DNA of 64,000 nucleotides from Antilocapra americana (taxonomy: Eukaryota; Chordata; Mammalia; Artiodactyla; Antilocapridae), in assembly GCA_007570785.1 (NCBI GenBank), contig ML664161.1, positions 18,904,919-18,968,918 of the forward strand, in the 5' to 3' direction. Shown piece after piece: positions 36,120 through 49,287 of this stretch. Both the position numbers and the translations under genes were made by a program. The notes under the pieces are model-generated. The model made no database searches. It was not told the origin of the DNA and worked only from the letters and a program-made list of their open reading frames with translations. Position 1 is the first letter of the stretch. Every line of letters starts with the position of its first letter.

Positions 36120-37470
36120 TTAGCATTTACCACTGTTAACCATTTGGAACCATTTCCCTCCAAGCAAAGATTAACCAAAAGAAAGCCAGCATAGCAAAAT
36201 TATCACACAAAATTGACTTAAAGGTAAAAAGCATTATTAGAAATAAAAATGGTCACTACATAACAATAAAAGCTTCAACTCACAAGAACACATAATAATT
36301 TTAAACTCTTAGGTATGTGTTATACCTTCAAAATATATGAATACAAAATTGAGGTATCTGTTAAGAGAAATTTATATGTTCACACACTTTAACACACTTC
36401 TCTCAGTAATTGATAGATCAAATGAATAAAGAACAAGCAGCAAGCCTAATCCAAAGGACATATTATAGAACACTGCATCTAACTACTTGTTGAACATGTA
36501 AGGGTTGTTTACAAAAATTAACCATGCACTAGGCTATACAGCATTTCTAATAAATTTCAAAGGCTCTCTGTAGGCCACATCTTCCAACAACAATGTAATA
36601 AATGCAACTTTTCAAAAAGAACAGAATAAAAATCTGTTTTATTAGAAACTTTTTAATACATTTAAAATAATTCAAGACAAAAAAGGGAAATCATAACGGA
36701 ACTTGGACTATTATATAACTCTTCAAAAGAATGACACGTGAAAAATTAACATATCAAAACTTGAGGGATGCAATTAAAGTATTTCTTGGGGAAAAAAACA
36801 TAGCTTTAAATGTTTAGAATAGGAAAAAAGGCTCAAAACTAATGAGTAGAATATATAACATGAAATTAGAAAATATTTGGAATTAAACAAAGCCAAAGTG
36901 GGGGTCACTGAAAAAAACTAAAAAAATTAAGTTCTCCATAATGTTAATAAAGAAAAAGAAGAGTAAGTAAAAAATATTAATTAAGAGACCATAATTATAG
37001 ATGTTATATTATTCAACAATTTAAAAGATAATAAATTAATAGTATGAATAATTCTACTCTACTAAATTTTAATATATAGATATATTCTACAAATATGCAA
37101 TTTAGTAAGTGTGAATGGAGAATCTTTTTTAATTTAAATCAAAGAAAATATGAATAGGTCTATAAAAGTATAAAAAGTATGTTTTACCCTAAAAATGCAA
37201 GGTTGGTTTACTATTAGAAAATATTCACAATAGACAGTGGTGAGGTATCCACATTAATAAATAAAAGAAGATAGATAATCTCCACAGATATAGAAAGTTC
37301 ATCTGAACAGATGCAGGAAAAACATTTGAAATAAATGCAAATCCACTTATGATTTTTTTAAAAAACCTTAAGCAAACTAAGAATAAAAGGACTCTTTCTA
37401 ATTTAATAGAGAGCAACCATAAGCACCTACTGAAAATTCCATACTTAATAATGAAATGTTGGAAATATGA
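36120..37470 (+). repeat. degenerate L1/HAL1-like LINE
   Basis: A-rich plus-strand sequence with a LINE ORF2-like word order: aacacacttctctcagtaat, tgatagatcaaatgaataaa, tatagaacactgcatc, gcaattaaagtatttctt, cacttatgat. Stops occur in all frames. Family level is uncertain (old L1M or HAL1). Confidence 0.5.
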
Positions 37471-37554
37471 AAGATAAAAACATATTTCCTTTGAAATATA
37501 TTCACACTTCTCTTATTATGAACTGCAATGACATGTTTGTCTCCCAGCTGCACC

Positions 37555-38300
37555 CGCCCTGCCCCCCTGGACAGTTCCTAGCACACAGCAGGCATATCAT
37601 TCAAGTTTTTTGAATGTATGAATGAATAAACCAGAGTCCCTTAGTCCTAAAATTCAGATTGCTTAAAGGTCACCAGGTAAGTTCTGATTCTCCAGCTGTA
37701 TCCGTTTAGTACTCAAGGACTCTTCCAACAGAATTTGAGGACTGCAAATGCATTGCCCTGTGATATTCAAGACATTCCAGATGGTTCTTGTACCTTCCCA
37801 ACTCTATATGTAAACATCATATCCCCAACTTGTTTTCATTTACTTAACTTTTCTGAGAATCAAGTCTTCCCCTTGTAACTGGGAATAATAATAATATGCT
37901 TACCTCACAGGGTTGTTGTGAGAACTAAATGAATGTTCATGGAACAGTTAACAGTGCTTTTCATCTAGTAAGTATGCAATAAATGTTGCCTATGGTTGTA
38001 ATTATTAACACTAGGGCTATTTCAGATTTCCAGAGTATCTAGTACAGTACTTTGTACACAAAAGCAACTTCTCACAAGCTGTTTGCTAAATAAATGAATG
38101 ATCAGTCTGTGATACTGAAATATACTGGTGGCCTTTATGCAATTTGCATTCACTTATTCATTTATTCATTCATTCATTCAAATTGAACTGCAAGCCTGCT
38201 GCATGTCAGATGTTATGCTTAGCACTGGAAATACAGAGATGATTAATGACTAAGATATGATTCTAGATGTTGAAGAACTCACAGCTTAATGGAAATCACT
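37555..38300. repeat. L2, MIR and L2 remnants in a row
   Basis: Three ancient pieces: an L2 3' end on the plus strand at about 37555-37630 (cacagcaggcatatcattca), a MIR on the plus strand at about 37830-38010 (tcacagggttgttgtgagaa, gtatgcaataaatgttgcc), and an L2 on the minus strand at about 38150-38300 (gctgcatgtcagatgttatg). Confidence 0.7.
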
Positions 38301-40040
38301 GGACAGTATAAACAAACTTATTTTAATTTGAAAAATCTGCATTGGCAGCTCTCCATTTTTATATCTACTTTTTACAAGCAAGGTATACTGACCCTTATCA
38401 AGGTGGAGTCAGCATGGAGGAAAATCAAGCTATATCGGAGCTAAGATCTTCTCACAGACTTGAGCTCAGGACTAGGGTGAACTGAATTGGCCCTAGTAGT
38501 TGGTCTTAAAAGGCAACCCAAAGAATCAAGGATATTGTATTCAGAGTCATAAGCTGAAGCCTGACTCAGAAGGTTATTGGCAACTGAAGGTCCCATCTCA
38601 AAGCTGGGCCATGGCCATGGTATGTAGGGTTCCCAGCAGAAGACATGTGCCATGCATCAAGGTCACTAATACCAACACATGGGAGAATGAATCTGGAAGA
38701 AGAAACAATACAAGGAAGGTAATGAAGAGCAAAGATCTTCTTTAGGAAGAAGAATATCAGAAATGGAAAAGGTGGTCTATGCCTCAAACCCCAGAAAAAA
38801 GCTTCACACACCACTAAGTTATCAGACAGACTGAGGAAATTAGTATAATAACATCTGGTTATTATGGTTTTATATTGGTTAAAATAAAACTATTAATACC
38901 CTACAGGATTTAACAGGTTTTTGTCCTATTTTCTAGCTGCTCAGCACCTTTCAAGAACCCTGAAATACTTGGGAAACATTTCCACTTAAGAGTTTCAACT
39001 CCTCAAGGTAGAAACTACTTAGCTGCTAAGACACATGCATGAGACCTAGGATCCACCTATCGAATGCAACCATGAGAGACTTTTTCTCAAAAGAATACAA
39101 CATAAAGAAGAAGGCCTGTGAAAGCCACCTTCTAGAGAACATGTGGAAAATGTGTCCAAGCCTTGGAAGGCAGAAAAGGTAAAGGTCCTGGTGTCTAGTC
39201 TCTATGGGGTAGAAGCATGGGATGTTAGCAGTAGTACTTTTGTGAGTAAAGGGCCTTGTAGCATAACTTCCCATTGTTCCTAGTTGTGTAGCATTCGAGC
39301 TAGAGTTTCTAGCCACAGAAGGTTGGGTAGCTTTTCTTATACCAGCTTTACTGGATTCTTACCATCAACAATCCTGACAGATACAATAGGTTAGATCAGT
39401 ATCTGAGAAACTCACCTCTGAAGAGGGACAGAGAGGGCTGCCATTTGGAGCTGATATGGATACCCAGGACCACCCTGGGTTACTAAATGCCAGATGTCAT
39501 TGATGGTAAAGGAGGCAGAGCAGGGAGTTGCTTGACCAACAGCATCTGGATCACCAAGTGCTATTTCTGAAGAACTCAGGAGTCAACAGGTCGTATACTG
39601 TTTTCTCTTTCAAGAAATCTCAGGAATCAGAGCCGGCCTGCAGTCTTCTGAGTGGAAGACCTAGGAAGGGAGAACAAAATGAGAAGCCAGGGAAATGAAG
39701 CCAAGTTTAACTGTCTCCACTCCACCTTTAGAGTTATCTCCATTTCTCTCCATCTGAACTCAGTGTTAGCATCCTAAGAGTTCTCCTTGCAACCAGATAT
39801 TTCTAAGAACTGACAACACAAAAAAGAAAGAAAACTGGAAGCAGAATTTTTCTCATTTATTGCCAGAAAACTGCTTTTAGAGAATGAGTTTTTTGCTTTC
39901 TGCTTACTCCTATGGCTACTATGAACTCTCAAGATACATTTGCTATAAGAAATATCACTTCATTTCTTCACCTTGATATCAAAGGCCTAACTGCTCATAC
40001 TCCTGTGACAGGATGGCTAAAGACTCCTCTTCTTAGATTA
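38301..40040. other. single-copy sequence, no gene seen
   Basis: 1.7 kb without a recognised repeat. Overlapping short frames on both strands near 38440-38814 are not convincing. Confidence 0.4.
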
Positions 40041-40420
40041 ATCCCTGAGCTAAGCACAGGAGTACAAAGATGAAGAAGACCCAGCTTCTGCCCTCAGGGA
40101 GTTGGGTTGAGTGGGAGACAGAGGTACACCACAATAGAATATCCAAGTGTAATAGATGCATAGACATAATGTTACGGAAGGCATGCCTGCCTTTGACACA
40201 GGTGAGAGGAGAGAAGCCTTTTGAAGGCTTTACAGAAAGGAGTGACATTTTGGCCTTTCTGCATGAATAGAACTTTCATGAAAAAATGAAGACATTCAGG
40301 AAAAGGAAGCAACATAAACACTGGCATGAAAGTATATAATTGCAAGTTGTGTTCAGGAAATGTTGACTCCTTCCTGGCAGAGAGCACGTGTGTGTGATAA
40401 AGGAATGTGGGCCTGGGAGG
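40041..40420 (-). repeat. L2 LINE remnant
   Basis: Reverse L2 in order: gagctaagcacaggagtaca, cccagcttctgccctcaggg, gaaaggagtgacattttggc, agagagcacgtgtgtg. Diverged, no coding capacity. Confidence 0.65.
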
Positions 40421-43185
40421 ACAGACTGTTCTCAGAGCTTCTTTCTAAGTTAGAAGGAGACAGATATTATGCACGCTGATTGAATGATTATGGCATAGAG
40501 TGACTAAAAAATTGAGATAGAGTAAAAATAAAACAAAAATCCAGAAGCTTCACCTCAATATTCCATCCACTGAACTCTTCAAAGATCTCTGCCAAAACAA
40601 CTAATATTGCTTGGTAAAACGTGATTTTTTTTTTAAGCAGGGGTAAGATTCTTTGATAAGATGTAACAAAAGTACTTTAATTCAGTTAAGAGTCAGCAAA
40701 ATGATGGCGGTGAAGAACTCACTGGAGACTGACGTGCTACTAAATTATGAAGAGAAAGAAGCTGTAGAAGGGAAATAGCCAAACTTGGAACACTGAGTTT
40801 ATGATCTGGACCCTGAAATGGTTTAATTTTCAAGATACTCCAATTTCCTCTTGACTAGTTCACACACTTCTAGTTCCTCCTCTATCTCACCCTAAGCCCT
40901 CTTTGCCTCCCAGAAAGTGGGAAATGCCCCTCTTTAAACAGATCAAATGAAACAGGGAGAGAAACTATATATTTTAGTCTGAATCCCCCATCAGTTCAGA
41001 AAGAAGGCAGCATTGACTAAGTACCATATACCTTACCTTTCAGCTGGTACCTTTGTGTACCCTTGGCCGATGCCAGCAACTCAGCCCCACGTCTCCCACT
41101 CAGCTCTCCCAGGCTTCTTAGAACTCAGGTTCCCAAGACAAAGCACAATTGAGACCCAGTTAGTGCTCAGGTTTACTGAGAATTAAGCCATAGATAGATA
41201 ACATCAAAACACATTTCACTTGTGACCTTTCACAGCCAACGAATTGGAAGGATTTTCCTTTGCCGGGATTGAATTTAAAACGACTTCCCAGGAGCGAAAG
41301 GTCAGTCCATGGAATCATGATATCCAGTTAAATACAGCTAAATAGAACATTTTAGCATGACAATAAATGGAGTTATATTTAGCTGATTTGGGAAACTATC
41401 TGGTAAGGGAAAAGGAGGACTACAGAGATTCTTCATCTACTGCCCCTCCTCCCCCAGATGGAAAAAGTAATGGAGTCGTGCAGACAAGCACAAAGGTGAG
41501 GAATTTTACTAAATCTGTCCAGTGAGACCATTTTTGCTTTCCTAACATTTACCATGTTCTGAGTAGGACGTGTTGGTTGAGTTGCATAAAGGCTATATTG
41601 TCCTCTTGACACACACATGAAATTCCTATTAGCATGACTGGAGCAAGATGGGCTCCAAAGGGAGAACATACCCTCAAATAACTTTCTAGGCAGCTTTGAT
41701 TTCTAGATATGTATGAGGTGAAAGCACATTAGCCAAACTGGCTTTGATAACAAATGTATTCTTTTTTAACAAGGAAAGACTGAAGGGAAAAAATAGTTGG
41801 CACTCATCTGCCCTTAACTTGAAATGCCCCAAGCTATTTAGAAATAGCCTCGTATTTGCTGTTGTTAACTAACCGATGGTTTTTGTTAGCTGATGACTGT
41901 TTCTCTAAATAACTCTCAACAATAAAAGGCTGTGACATATGAGAGCAAAATGGAGACCATAAGTGGTAGCCTTTTACCTCCAGAATCTTACCTTGTCGTC
42001 CATCCTGAAATTTCATGTGTGTAATCGCAGCCACTGGGAAGGTGTGGAGTGCTATAGCATCACAGATCTGCCAATAGTTAGAAGAGATTATAGGTATACG
42101 TTGTTTTCTTCAAAGGGAAAAAAAATATTTAACTGAAACCAATTTAGAAATCAGAATCCCTGTGAGTTTAGAGTGAGAATGTTTTCAATGAAATACTGTT
42201 TCATTCTGGCTGTGAGAGACCCACAACGTTCCTCTCCCAGGCTAAGAGTGCTATATGATAGAGAATCCACTATTTGTTCTTGTTCCCCAAGACTCTACCT
42301 ACTACACAATAAGCGGTACCCTAGCTGATATCATCCACAGTGATTTAGCAACAACTATCACCCAACCTTGTGGAATCCACCTAACATTGTTTGTTTGATT
42401 TTTTACTTAGGATGAACGATCTCTCTGCTTATAAGGTTTTTTTTTCATATGAAGGTGCCTTCTTTAATTTTATCTTTTTAAAAATAACACCTGATCTTTT
42501 TATATATCTTTTATTCTGCCTTTGGACAGTCCAAAATGGGCATGAACTGCTTGGGCATAATATTGACCACTTCCCAATCTCTAGCTGAGAAAAAGTTACA
42601 ACCAAAGAGCATTACTAAACTCAAAGAACTTACACTTAGACCTCAAGCCCTTGGCTCCTAAAGGTCTATTTGTCCCAGCCACTTTGAATCTACCCTCAAC
42701 CTGGGAAGACCTTTATACAATATATATAAGAATATGGCCTTTGTATAATTCAACAAACAGGTCCTCCATAGAACATGATAAATGTTAGGAAAGTAACCAT
42801 CTTACCTCTCCAGCTTTATCTTGCTCTTTTTTCCTAATATATTGCTGATTTTTTTATTGTTCTCTTAACACCTTCACTTAGCCTCTAAATTGTAGCACAC
42901 CGATCTTTTATGCCCAAATCCAAAAACAGCTCCATTTCCTGCTTACTGATTTAATCTCTCACCCTTGGTTCAAAAGGTTTCAAAATGATTTTAGCCTACC
43001 ACTAAAAGGAATCAACTCACTCTGTATTCTTTCCCCATAGATGATCTCTCATCCAAGTCTGTGACCACCCATTATCATCCAACCGCATTCTGCTCTATAC
43101 ACCTCTAGGACCATAACTCATTCCAAAAAGTCCATGTCTCCAAGAGGCCTGGATAAGATAAATTACCTGAGACATCTCCTTTTAG
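40421..43185. other. single-copy block, no gene seen
   Basis: 2.8 kb almost free of recognised repeats, mostly AT-rich, with short unsupported frames. The 41200-41400 part is of high complexity and could be a conserved element. Nothing firmer can be said. Confidence 0.4.
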
Positions 43186-43420
43186 GTACAGACAGAATAC
43201 TGTTGCAGTAATCCCATTATTGGGATGACCAGATAAGGGTAATAAAGTATGACAGTGACAATAGGAAGAAAAAATAGTCATATCCAAAATATGTTTTTGA
43301 TAAGATGATAACTGATTAACAAAAAGGAAGAAAAAGAGGAAAAGATCAAGGGTGACTTCAGATTTCTGACTTGAAAAGGAGTTGAATGCTGTATGTGATC
43401 AAAGAATAGGGTAAAGAGTT
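43186..43420 (-). repeat. L2 LINE remnant
   Basis: Reverse L2-like: tactgttgcagtaatcccat, then gatcaagggtgacttcagat, then ggagttgaatgctg. Weak but in the right order. Confidence 0.5.
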
Positions 43421-43560
43421 TGAACTCTGAAAATCATTGAAACATGGGCTACATGGGCACATATTGTGTTTATCCCCTTATTTATGAACCCCTTATTTAT
43501 GTGAAATATACAGGACCAGGATATCTAGCATTTGAATAAATTGTCAAAAAGTAGAATAGG
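43421..43560. other. short unassigned spacer
   Basis: Separates the L2 and MIR pieces. Nothing seen. Confidence 0.4.
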
Positions 43561-43720
43561 GAATCTTGATAAAATCATAGACCTCCGAATCCCAGTTCCC
43601 TTGTGTATAAAATGATGACAGTATTTACCCAGGATATTAGTAAAAATATAACACACTTTTTACATACCACCCAATATAGTACCTAGCATAGTATATTCAA
43701 TAAATCGTAGTAACTATTAT
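43561..43720 (+). repeat. MIR SINE remnant
   Basis: MIR 3' half: ttgtgtataaaatgatgaca, then atagtacctagcatagtata, then ttcaataaatcgtagtaact. Confidence 0.7.
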
Positions 43721-45455
43721 GCCTATGATTTGGAATAGCTTACTATACATGATCTGAAGAGTGAATTAGCAACTTGAAAACTGTAAACCCAAACTAACAA
43801 TGAGATGTTGAAAAATGCCGACAGCACCCTACCTAGATTGTGATCTCATGGAATCACCACTATTATTTATTGTTTACCTAGCACTTGAGTACGCAAAATT
43901 CAAGATCAGTTATTATCATTTACTGAACACAGGAAATGAGAAAAGCACTTCACAGATGGGGAAAACACAGCATCCTTGCTAGTAGAAATCATGTAGTTCA
44001 ACTCAAATGAGTTCAAATATTTGATAGCCTAAAGTCATTGTCTATGAACAAATCTACACACTAGACATCAAAGAAAATAATGCAAAGATATCTCTGGCCT
44101 TCTTCCTTGTGAAGACAGAGGCTGTATCGTATACACAAGGTATACAACCTCAGACAACATTAGGGGAAGGGTGGTTAAGTTAGGCAAGCCTTTCCCTCAA
44201 AGAATGTCTTATGTGTTCACTTTCTGAAAATGGCAAACTGTGAGTAATCTTTTTCACATAAAAATAAATAACTCTGAAAATGATTATACCTATAAACAAA
44301 ACAAATAGAAAAACAAAATGTGTGTAAAAATTTAAAAAACAGCCTGTTTTGTGAATACAAAAGACCCAAGTTTTTCCCACATTCCTCGTTACTGACTAAA
44401 ATCTGATTATGTCAACATGTGAATAATTTTCAGAATCACCTACCACAGTTACGGTAGAAGTTACTGGCAACCCACATATCTACCCACAAAGAAAAGTGCA
44501 TTACTTAGAATTATTTGGTTGCAGATGACAGAACAGACTCTGGTTAACTTAAGCAACATAACAATAACAATTATAAAAAATAAATTACAGACTCTAATGA
44601 AAAAGTGAACAATCAGGCCTTGGGAAGAACAGGATCAAAGATGCTCCAAGAAATTAGGAAAGAGGCATTAACAAATTATCTCTTCAAGGGACAGCCTGTG
44701 GAAGGACCCATTTCAATGCTGTGTCTCAGGATCCACTCACTGAAGATTCAGAGAAGGTAGGATTAGTCTTAACCTCAGACGTGTCTAATCAGTGCACATG
44801 ACTGTCTCAACAACATGGAAGCTTTCCTTTTCCCTAGAAGGAAAACTAGAATGTTAGTAACAAAAAAGGAAGAAGGGCTGCTGAGTGAGCAAAACCATAG
44901 ATTCCAAGGTAGCCCATCTCAGAGAATACTGGTTCTGAAGAGAAGCAAGCCTTGGCTTATGAAATCCGTTCGTGCAAGTCAATCCATATTGCCACTGCAG
45001 CAAAAGAACTTATATTATTAAAATCTTTTCATTTAGAAAGCAATCTGATGTAAGAGTGCACACTTTTAAAAATGATATTTCCCAGCCTTTCTATTAAAAG
45101 CATTTCGCCCACTGAGGCAGCAGCACCTGTTTATACAGCTTGCCATCGTAAGTCCTCATAAAGCACAGATTATAGTTTCACAACACACTCAGAGGAACCA
45201 GGACTCCTTGGAAGGTTCATGTTTTAGAACAGAAACAAATAGGATGATGACAGAAGTCCTACGGTTATAGAAGGACAAGACTTTTCTAAGATGATGGCAA
45301 GTGGTGAAATGACAACAGATCCAATTGAAAGAACTGCTACTCACAATACTGTGATGATTCAAACAGCCAAGCCAAAACATAACAATTGTGGTTCACTGGA
45401 ACAGTTGAGAGCATGGTGGGCAGAGTTCATTACAGCAGGAATCAGAACATTTACA
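43721..45455. other. unassigned AT-rich sequence, no gene seen
   Basis: May include weak MIR or old-LINE resemblance near 43850-44040 and 44510-44900 (ggttgcagatgacagaacag is a common old-repeat motif). No gene recognised. Confidence 0.4.
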
Positions 45456-46366
45456 AGGCGTCCGGGGAGACCGAGGGGCGCGGTGCGCAGGCACGTGGAA
45501 GGTTGGCCGCATGCGCGCCCTCCAGTCTCATCGGGAGGGTGACCAGCTGAGTGCGTGGCCTCAGCTGAGCCTGCCCAGCTGTGAGTCTGCCAGCACGGAG
45601 AGAGTCTTTCCAGCCCTTGGTTCCTTCTTCTGTCGTTTTGGGGAATAAATCTCTCTTGAAAGCAACTAGCCTGCTACCAGAAAGGGGACAGCTATCTAAG
45701 GCCAGTGGACACTGAGCCCGGCATCGGTGGCATCCGCGAGTTTTGCTTTTGTCAGATGTTTGACACCTTGAAAAATGTCTGAGAGACAGGAATATGGCTC
45801 GGGTGGACATGGACTCGTTTTTTTCTGTTCATGTGGAGCAATGAGAAAATCCTGTTTTGAGGACTAAACGGCGTGCGATTGTACAGTATAAACCGTGGAA
45901 GTCTGGGTGGAGCAATTGTAGGACATTATAAAGCTCATGCGCTTTGGGTTGCTAGAAATATGTGGGCAGATGATGCTAACAAATTTTATGTCCAGATGGC
46001 CTACTGGCACGAGTTCTTGAGCCCCGTGGGAATGCTGACCTCACCGAGTACCGGGAAGCCAATGTAGATGTGAGGTCTCGTTTTGCTGTGATTGAACATG
46101 CCAACCTTGAAGAGGCTTCCGGAGACCTGACCAGTACCGCAGGGGAGAGACTACAAAAGCTCCGGGGTCAGCCTGTCTTAGCCGCCTTGTTGCCAAGCAC
46201 CTACATTGGAGGGCTGCCCCAAGGCCCTCCAGCAACAGAAGGAACTGTGCAGAAAGAAACTTCCAGAGCATCATATTGTTTCTGCTTCCTGTTTTTGGAA
46301 CTTGCTTTGGTCACTCTGATCCTCCTTGGATTGATTGAAAGGAAGCTTATGCTACAACCTGAATAA
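45456..46366 (+). pseudogene. probable processed pseudogene, parent unknown
   Basis: A GC- and CpG-rich start at 45456-45545 (cgtccggggagaccgagg, gcatgcgcgccctcc), out of character with its AT-rich surroundings, looks like a housekeeping-gene 5' UTR. About 290 bp on, the frame beginning MARVDMDSF near 45793 reads into VLRTKRRAIVQYKPW before several stops between about 45915 and 45992. The same phase then stays open for about 125 codons to the stop at 46364. That part includes RGNADLTEYREANVDVRSRF, a charged helical stretch and a hydrophobic C-terminal segment (FLFLELALVTLILLGLI), suggesting a tail-anchored membrane protein. An aataaa overlaps the stop. There is no intron-like gap and no clear poly(A) or target duplication. 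I do not recognise the parent gene. An LTR or part of an unknown repeat is the alternative. Confidence 0.5.
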
Positions 46367-47177
46367 ATCACAAGGGCTCACATGGAAGGATACATTCTCT
46401 CATCTTTCCAGGTAAGTGGCTGTTGATACACTGTGAAAAAAGTCATCCGTTAACTTTGTTTATGCTGTATTTTGTTGAACAAGTTCTCTTACTTAGTCCA
46501 TAGTTTTTCACCTTGTGGTTTGTGCACTTTGAATCATTTTTCTTCTATTTGCCTTATAGCTTCTTTTTAGGTATTTCAGCTGTATGGAATTTACCTTTTT
46601 ATTTGATTTAAGGTAGGGAGCCACCTTAATTATTAGTCTTATTAGAAAAGGTTCAGTTTTCCCAGCAATTATTTATTAAACAATCCGTTCTTTCTTAACT
46701 TCTTGTATGTCTGGTATTTCTGTAGTATCCCATTAGTCTGCTTCTGTCACAGAAACACATTTTGTAGTATTTCATTATATTTGATAAGGACTCCTCTGCT
46801 TTTGTTTTTCAAAATTGTCTTGGCTGTCTATTCACCTTTATTGTTCAGTATATGTTTTAGAATGTTAGTTGAATTCCTCAAAAATCACTATGAAATTACA
46901 TTGAATTTACATATGTAGAGAGGACAGTTATCTTAATGTTAAATTATCCCAACCATGAACATTTTTTCACCAATTTTTTAGGTTTTCATTTATGTCCCTT
47001 TTAATGATTTTTAAGTTAAAATTTTTCATTTATAGTTCTGCTTCTTTTGAGATCTAGAATCCAGTATGTTTTCCTTTTTCTTTCTCATCTAAACTTTTAA
47101 TTGATATAATAAAGTGTACAGATTGTAAGTGTACACTTTGACTAATATTAACAAAGTAAACCCACTTATGTAAGCAG

Positions 47178-47399
47178 TGTGTGTGTGTGTGTGTGTGCTC
47201 AGTTGATCAGTCATGTCTGACTCTTTGCCACCCCAGGACTGTAGTCTGCCAGGCCCCTCCATCCGTGGGATTTCCCAGGCAAGAATGCTGGAGTGGGTTG
47301 CCATGCCCTCTTCCAGGGATCTTTGTGGTCCAGAGATCGAATCCACGTCTCCCGCACTAGCAGGTGGATTCTCTACCACTTGAGCCACCTGGAAAGCCC
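47178..47399 (-). mobile_element. Bov-tA SINE with GT/CA tail, nested in L1
   Basis: Minus-strand Bov-tA, bracketed by the perfect 11-bp repeat tatgtaagcag at 47167-47177 and 47400-47410. The (GT)n at 47178-47198 lies inside the duplication, so it belongs to the SINE 3' tail and not to the host site. Confidence 0.95.
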
Positions 47400-48430
47400 T
47401 ATGTAAGCAGCACCCAGATAAAAAAACATGAGAACTCTAGAAGCCACCCTTACCTACCCTGCTAGTCATTATCTAAGCCTACATTATCCCTTCTCTCCTC
47501 CATTACCACTTTCAACATAAAGCTTATTTTTGACCTTTATGAAATTGAAATCATGCAGTATATACTTGAGTCTGGCATCATTCACTCAACATTGTCTATG
47601 TGAGATTCACCTATTCTGTTGTATGTAGTTGAGTTTGTTTATTCCCATGGCTCTGTAGTATTCCATTGTATGAATCTACCACAATTTACCCATTGTGATA
47701 TATATTTGGGTTGTTTCCAGTTTGGGACTACTAAGAATAGTGCTGTTATGAACATTCTAGTAAATATCTTTTGGTGAGCAAATGTATGTATTTCTGTTGG
47801 GTCTATGACTAGAAGTGCTCAGTTGTGGAGTTTGCCTTTGCTTTAGTTTCCCTGTAGTCAGCTTTACTAGATACTGCCAGAAGTTTTTCAAAACAGTTGT
47901 TTGTTGTTGTTGTTTCATCCCTAAGTTGTGTCATAGTTGTTGCCATTTACAATTTCCACTAGCAGCATGAGGGTTCTAGTTGTTCCACATCTTCATCAAC
48001 ACTTGTTCTTGCATTTTAGCCATTTTAATAAGTGTATAGTGATATCATATGATGGTTTTATTTTGTATGTTCCTGGTATTAATGAAATTCAGCACTTTCT
48101 TGTCAGTTTGATGACCATTCTTCTTTCATAAAGTGCCTACTCAAGTATTTAATCCTTTTTGGAGTTGAATTGTCTTGCCTCATTAAACCGTAGGATTTTA
48201 TATATTCTGGGTATACATCATTATCAAATATATGTATTACAATCTTCTGATTTGTGGCTTTTCATCCTTTTAATGGTGGCCTTTGATGTAGAGAAGGTTG
48301 TTAATTTTAATTTGGCCCAATTTGTCTTTTTATTCCTTTATGAATAGTATTTTTCAAGCTCATGAAGAAACCCTCCTATATTATTTTAGAAGCTTCATTG
48401 TATTGCCTTTTACACTTAGATTTATAATTC

Positions 48431-48431
<1 letters not shown>

Positions 48432-48462
<31 letters not shown>
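48432..48462. repeat. (TG)n microsatellite
   Basis: About 15 uninterrupted TG units within the minus-strand L1. Confidence 0.95.
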
Positions 48463-48465
<3 letters not shown>

Positions 48466-48897
48466 AGGGTGTGAGATGGGGTCAAGATTCCTTTTTTTTT
48501 ATTATGAGCATCCAATTATAATATCTTTATTATTAAAAGCTTTACTTTTCTCTTTAGGGGTCTTGTGTATTTAATATGTTAGTTCCTAGATGTTTTAATT
48601 TTTTATTGCTATTGCGATTTTGCATTTTTTCTATTATACTTTTTTGGTTAGTGATATGAAGAGGATTCATGAGTGATTTAATTGTAAGTTCATATTTACT
48701 TACTCTATCTCCCTGACAAAAACTGAAATATAATCTGCATGAAAGCGCTTTAACAAATGTACTAGATGGTTAAAAAATATTTTCTTAAAAGAGAATAAAT
48801 TAGAACAATAAAAACTTACTTTTGTGGTAATATTAGATTATGATAGTTCTAGGTATCAGCTATAAGAAAATGTGCATCTTGTTTTTAATCAAACTGT

Positions 48898-49287
48898 CAG
48901 TTCAGTCTCTCAGTCGTGTCCGACTCTCTGCAATGCCATGGACTGCAGCATGCCAGGCTTCCCTGTCTTTCATTATCTCCTGGAGCTTGCTCAAACTCAT
49001 GAGTCGGTGATGCCATCCAGCCATCTCATCCTCTGTTGCCCCCTTCTCCTCCTGCCTTCAGTCTTTCTAAGTAGTCAGTTCTTTGTATCAGGTGGCCAAA
49101 GTATTGGAGCTTCAACTTCAGCATCAGTCTTTCCAATGGATATTCAGGACTGATTTCCTCTAGGATTGACTAGTTTGATCTCCTGGCTGTCCAAGGGACT
49201 CTCAAAAGTCTTCACTAGTTCAAAGGCATCAGTTCTTTGGCACTCAGCTTTCATTATAGTCCAACTCTCACATCTATACATGACTAC
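48898..49287 (-). mobile_element. BovB LINE, 3' end only
   Basis: About 390 bp of the BovB 3' region in reverse: cagttcagtctctcagtcgt at the 3' end, then gatgccatccagccatctc, ggtggccaaagtattggagc and tcacatctatacatgact at the truncation point. No coding part of RT is left. Confidence 0.93.

Larger units (their letters stand above)
46600..48640 (-). mobile_element. old L1 sequence, two abutting segments
   Basis: Minus-strand L1. Segment 46600-47070 resembles ORF2 (reverse of the tttgtttttcaaaattgtct, ttgaatttacatatgtag region). Segment about 47070-48640 is the last part of ORF2 and the 3' UTR (reverse of ttgtttccagtttgggac, ccatggctctgtagtattcc), whose 3' end is near 47070. A Bov-tA is nested at 47178-47399. 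No frame is intact. Confidence 0.75.

Noticed and set aside
45456..45740. Solo LTR reading of the GC-rich segment with an aataaa-like signal
   Set aside because: No TG...CA ends, no flanking target duplication and no second copy were seen. Kept only as an alternative to the processed pseudogene.
45451..45810. 119-codon minus-strand frame over the pseudogene leader
   Set aside because: Antisense of a CpG-rich leader; stop-poor because of GC content, with no protein features.
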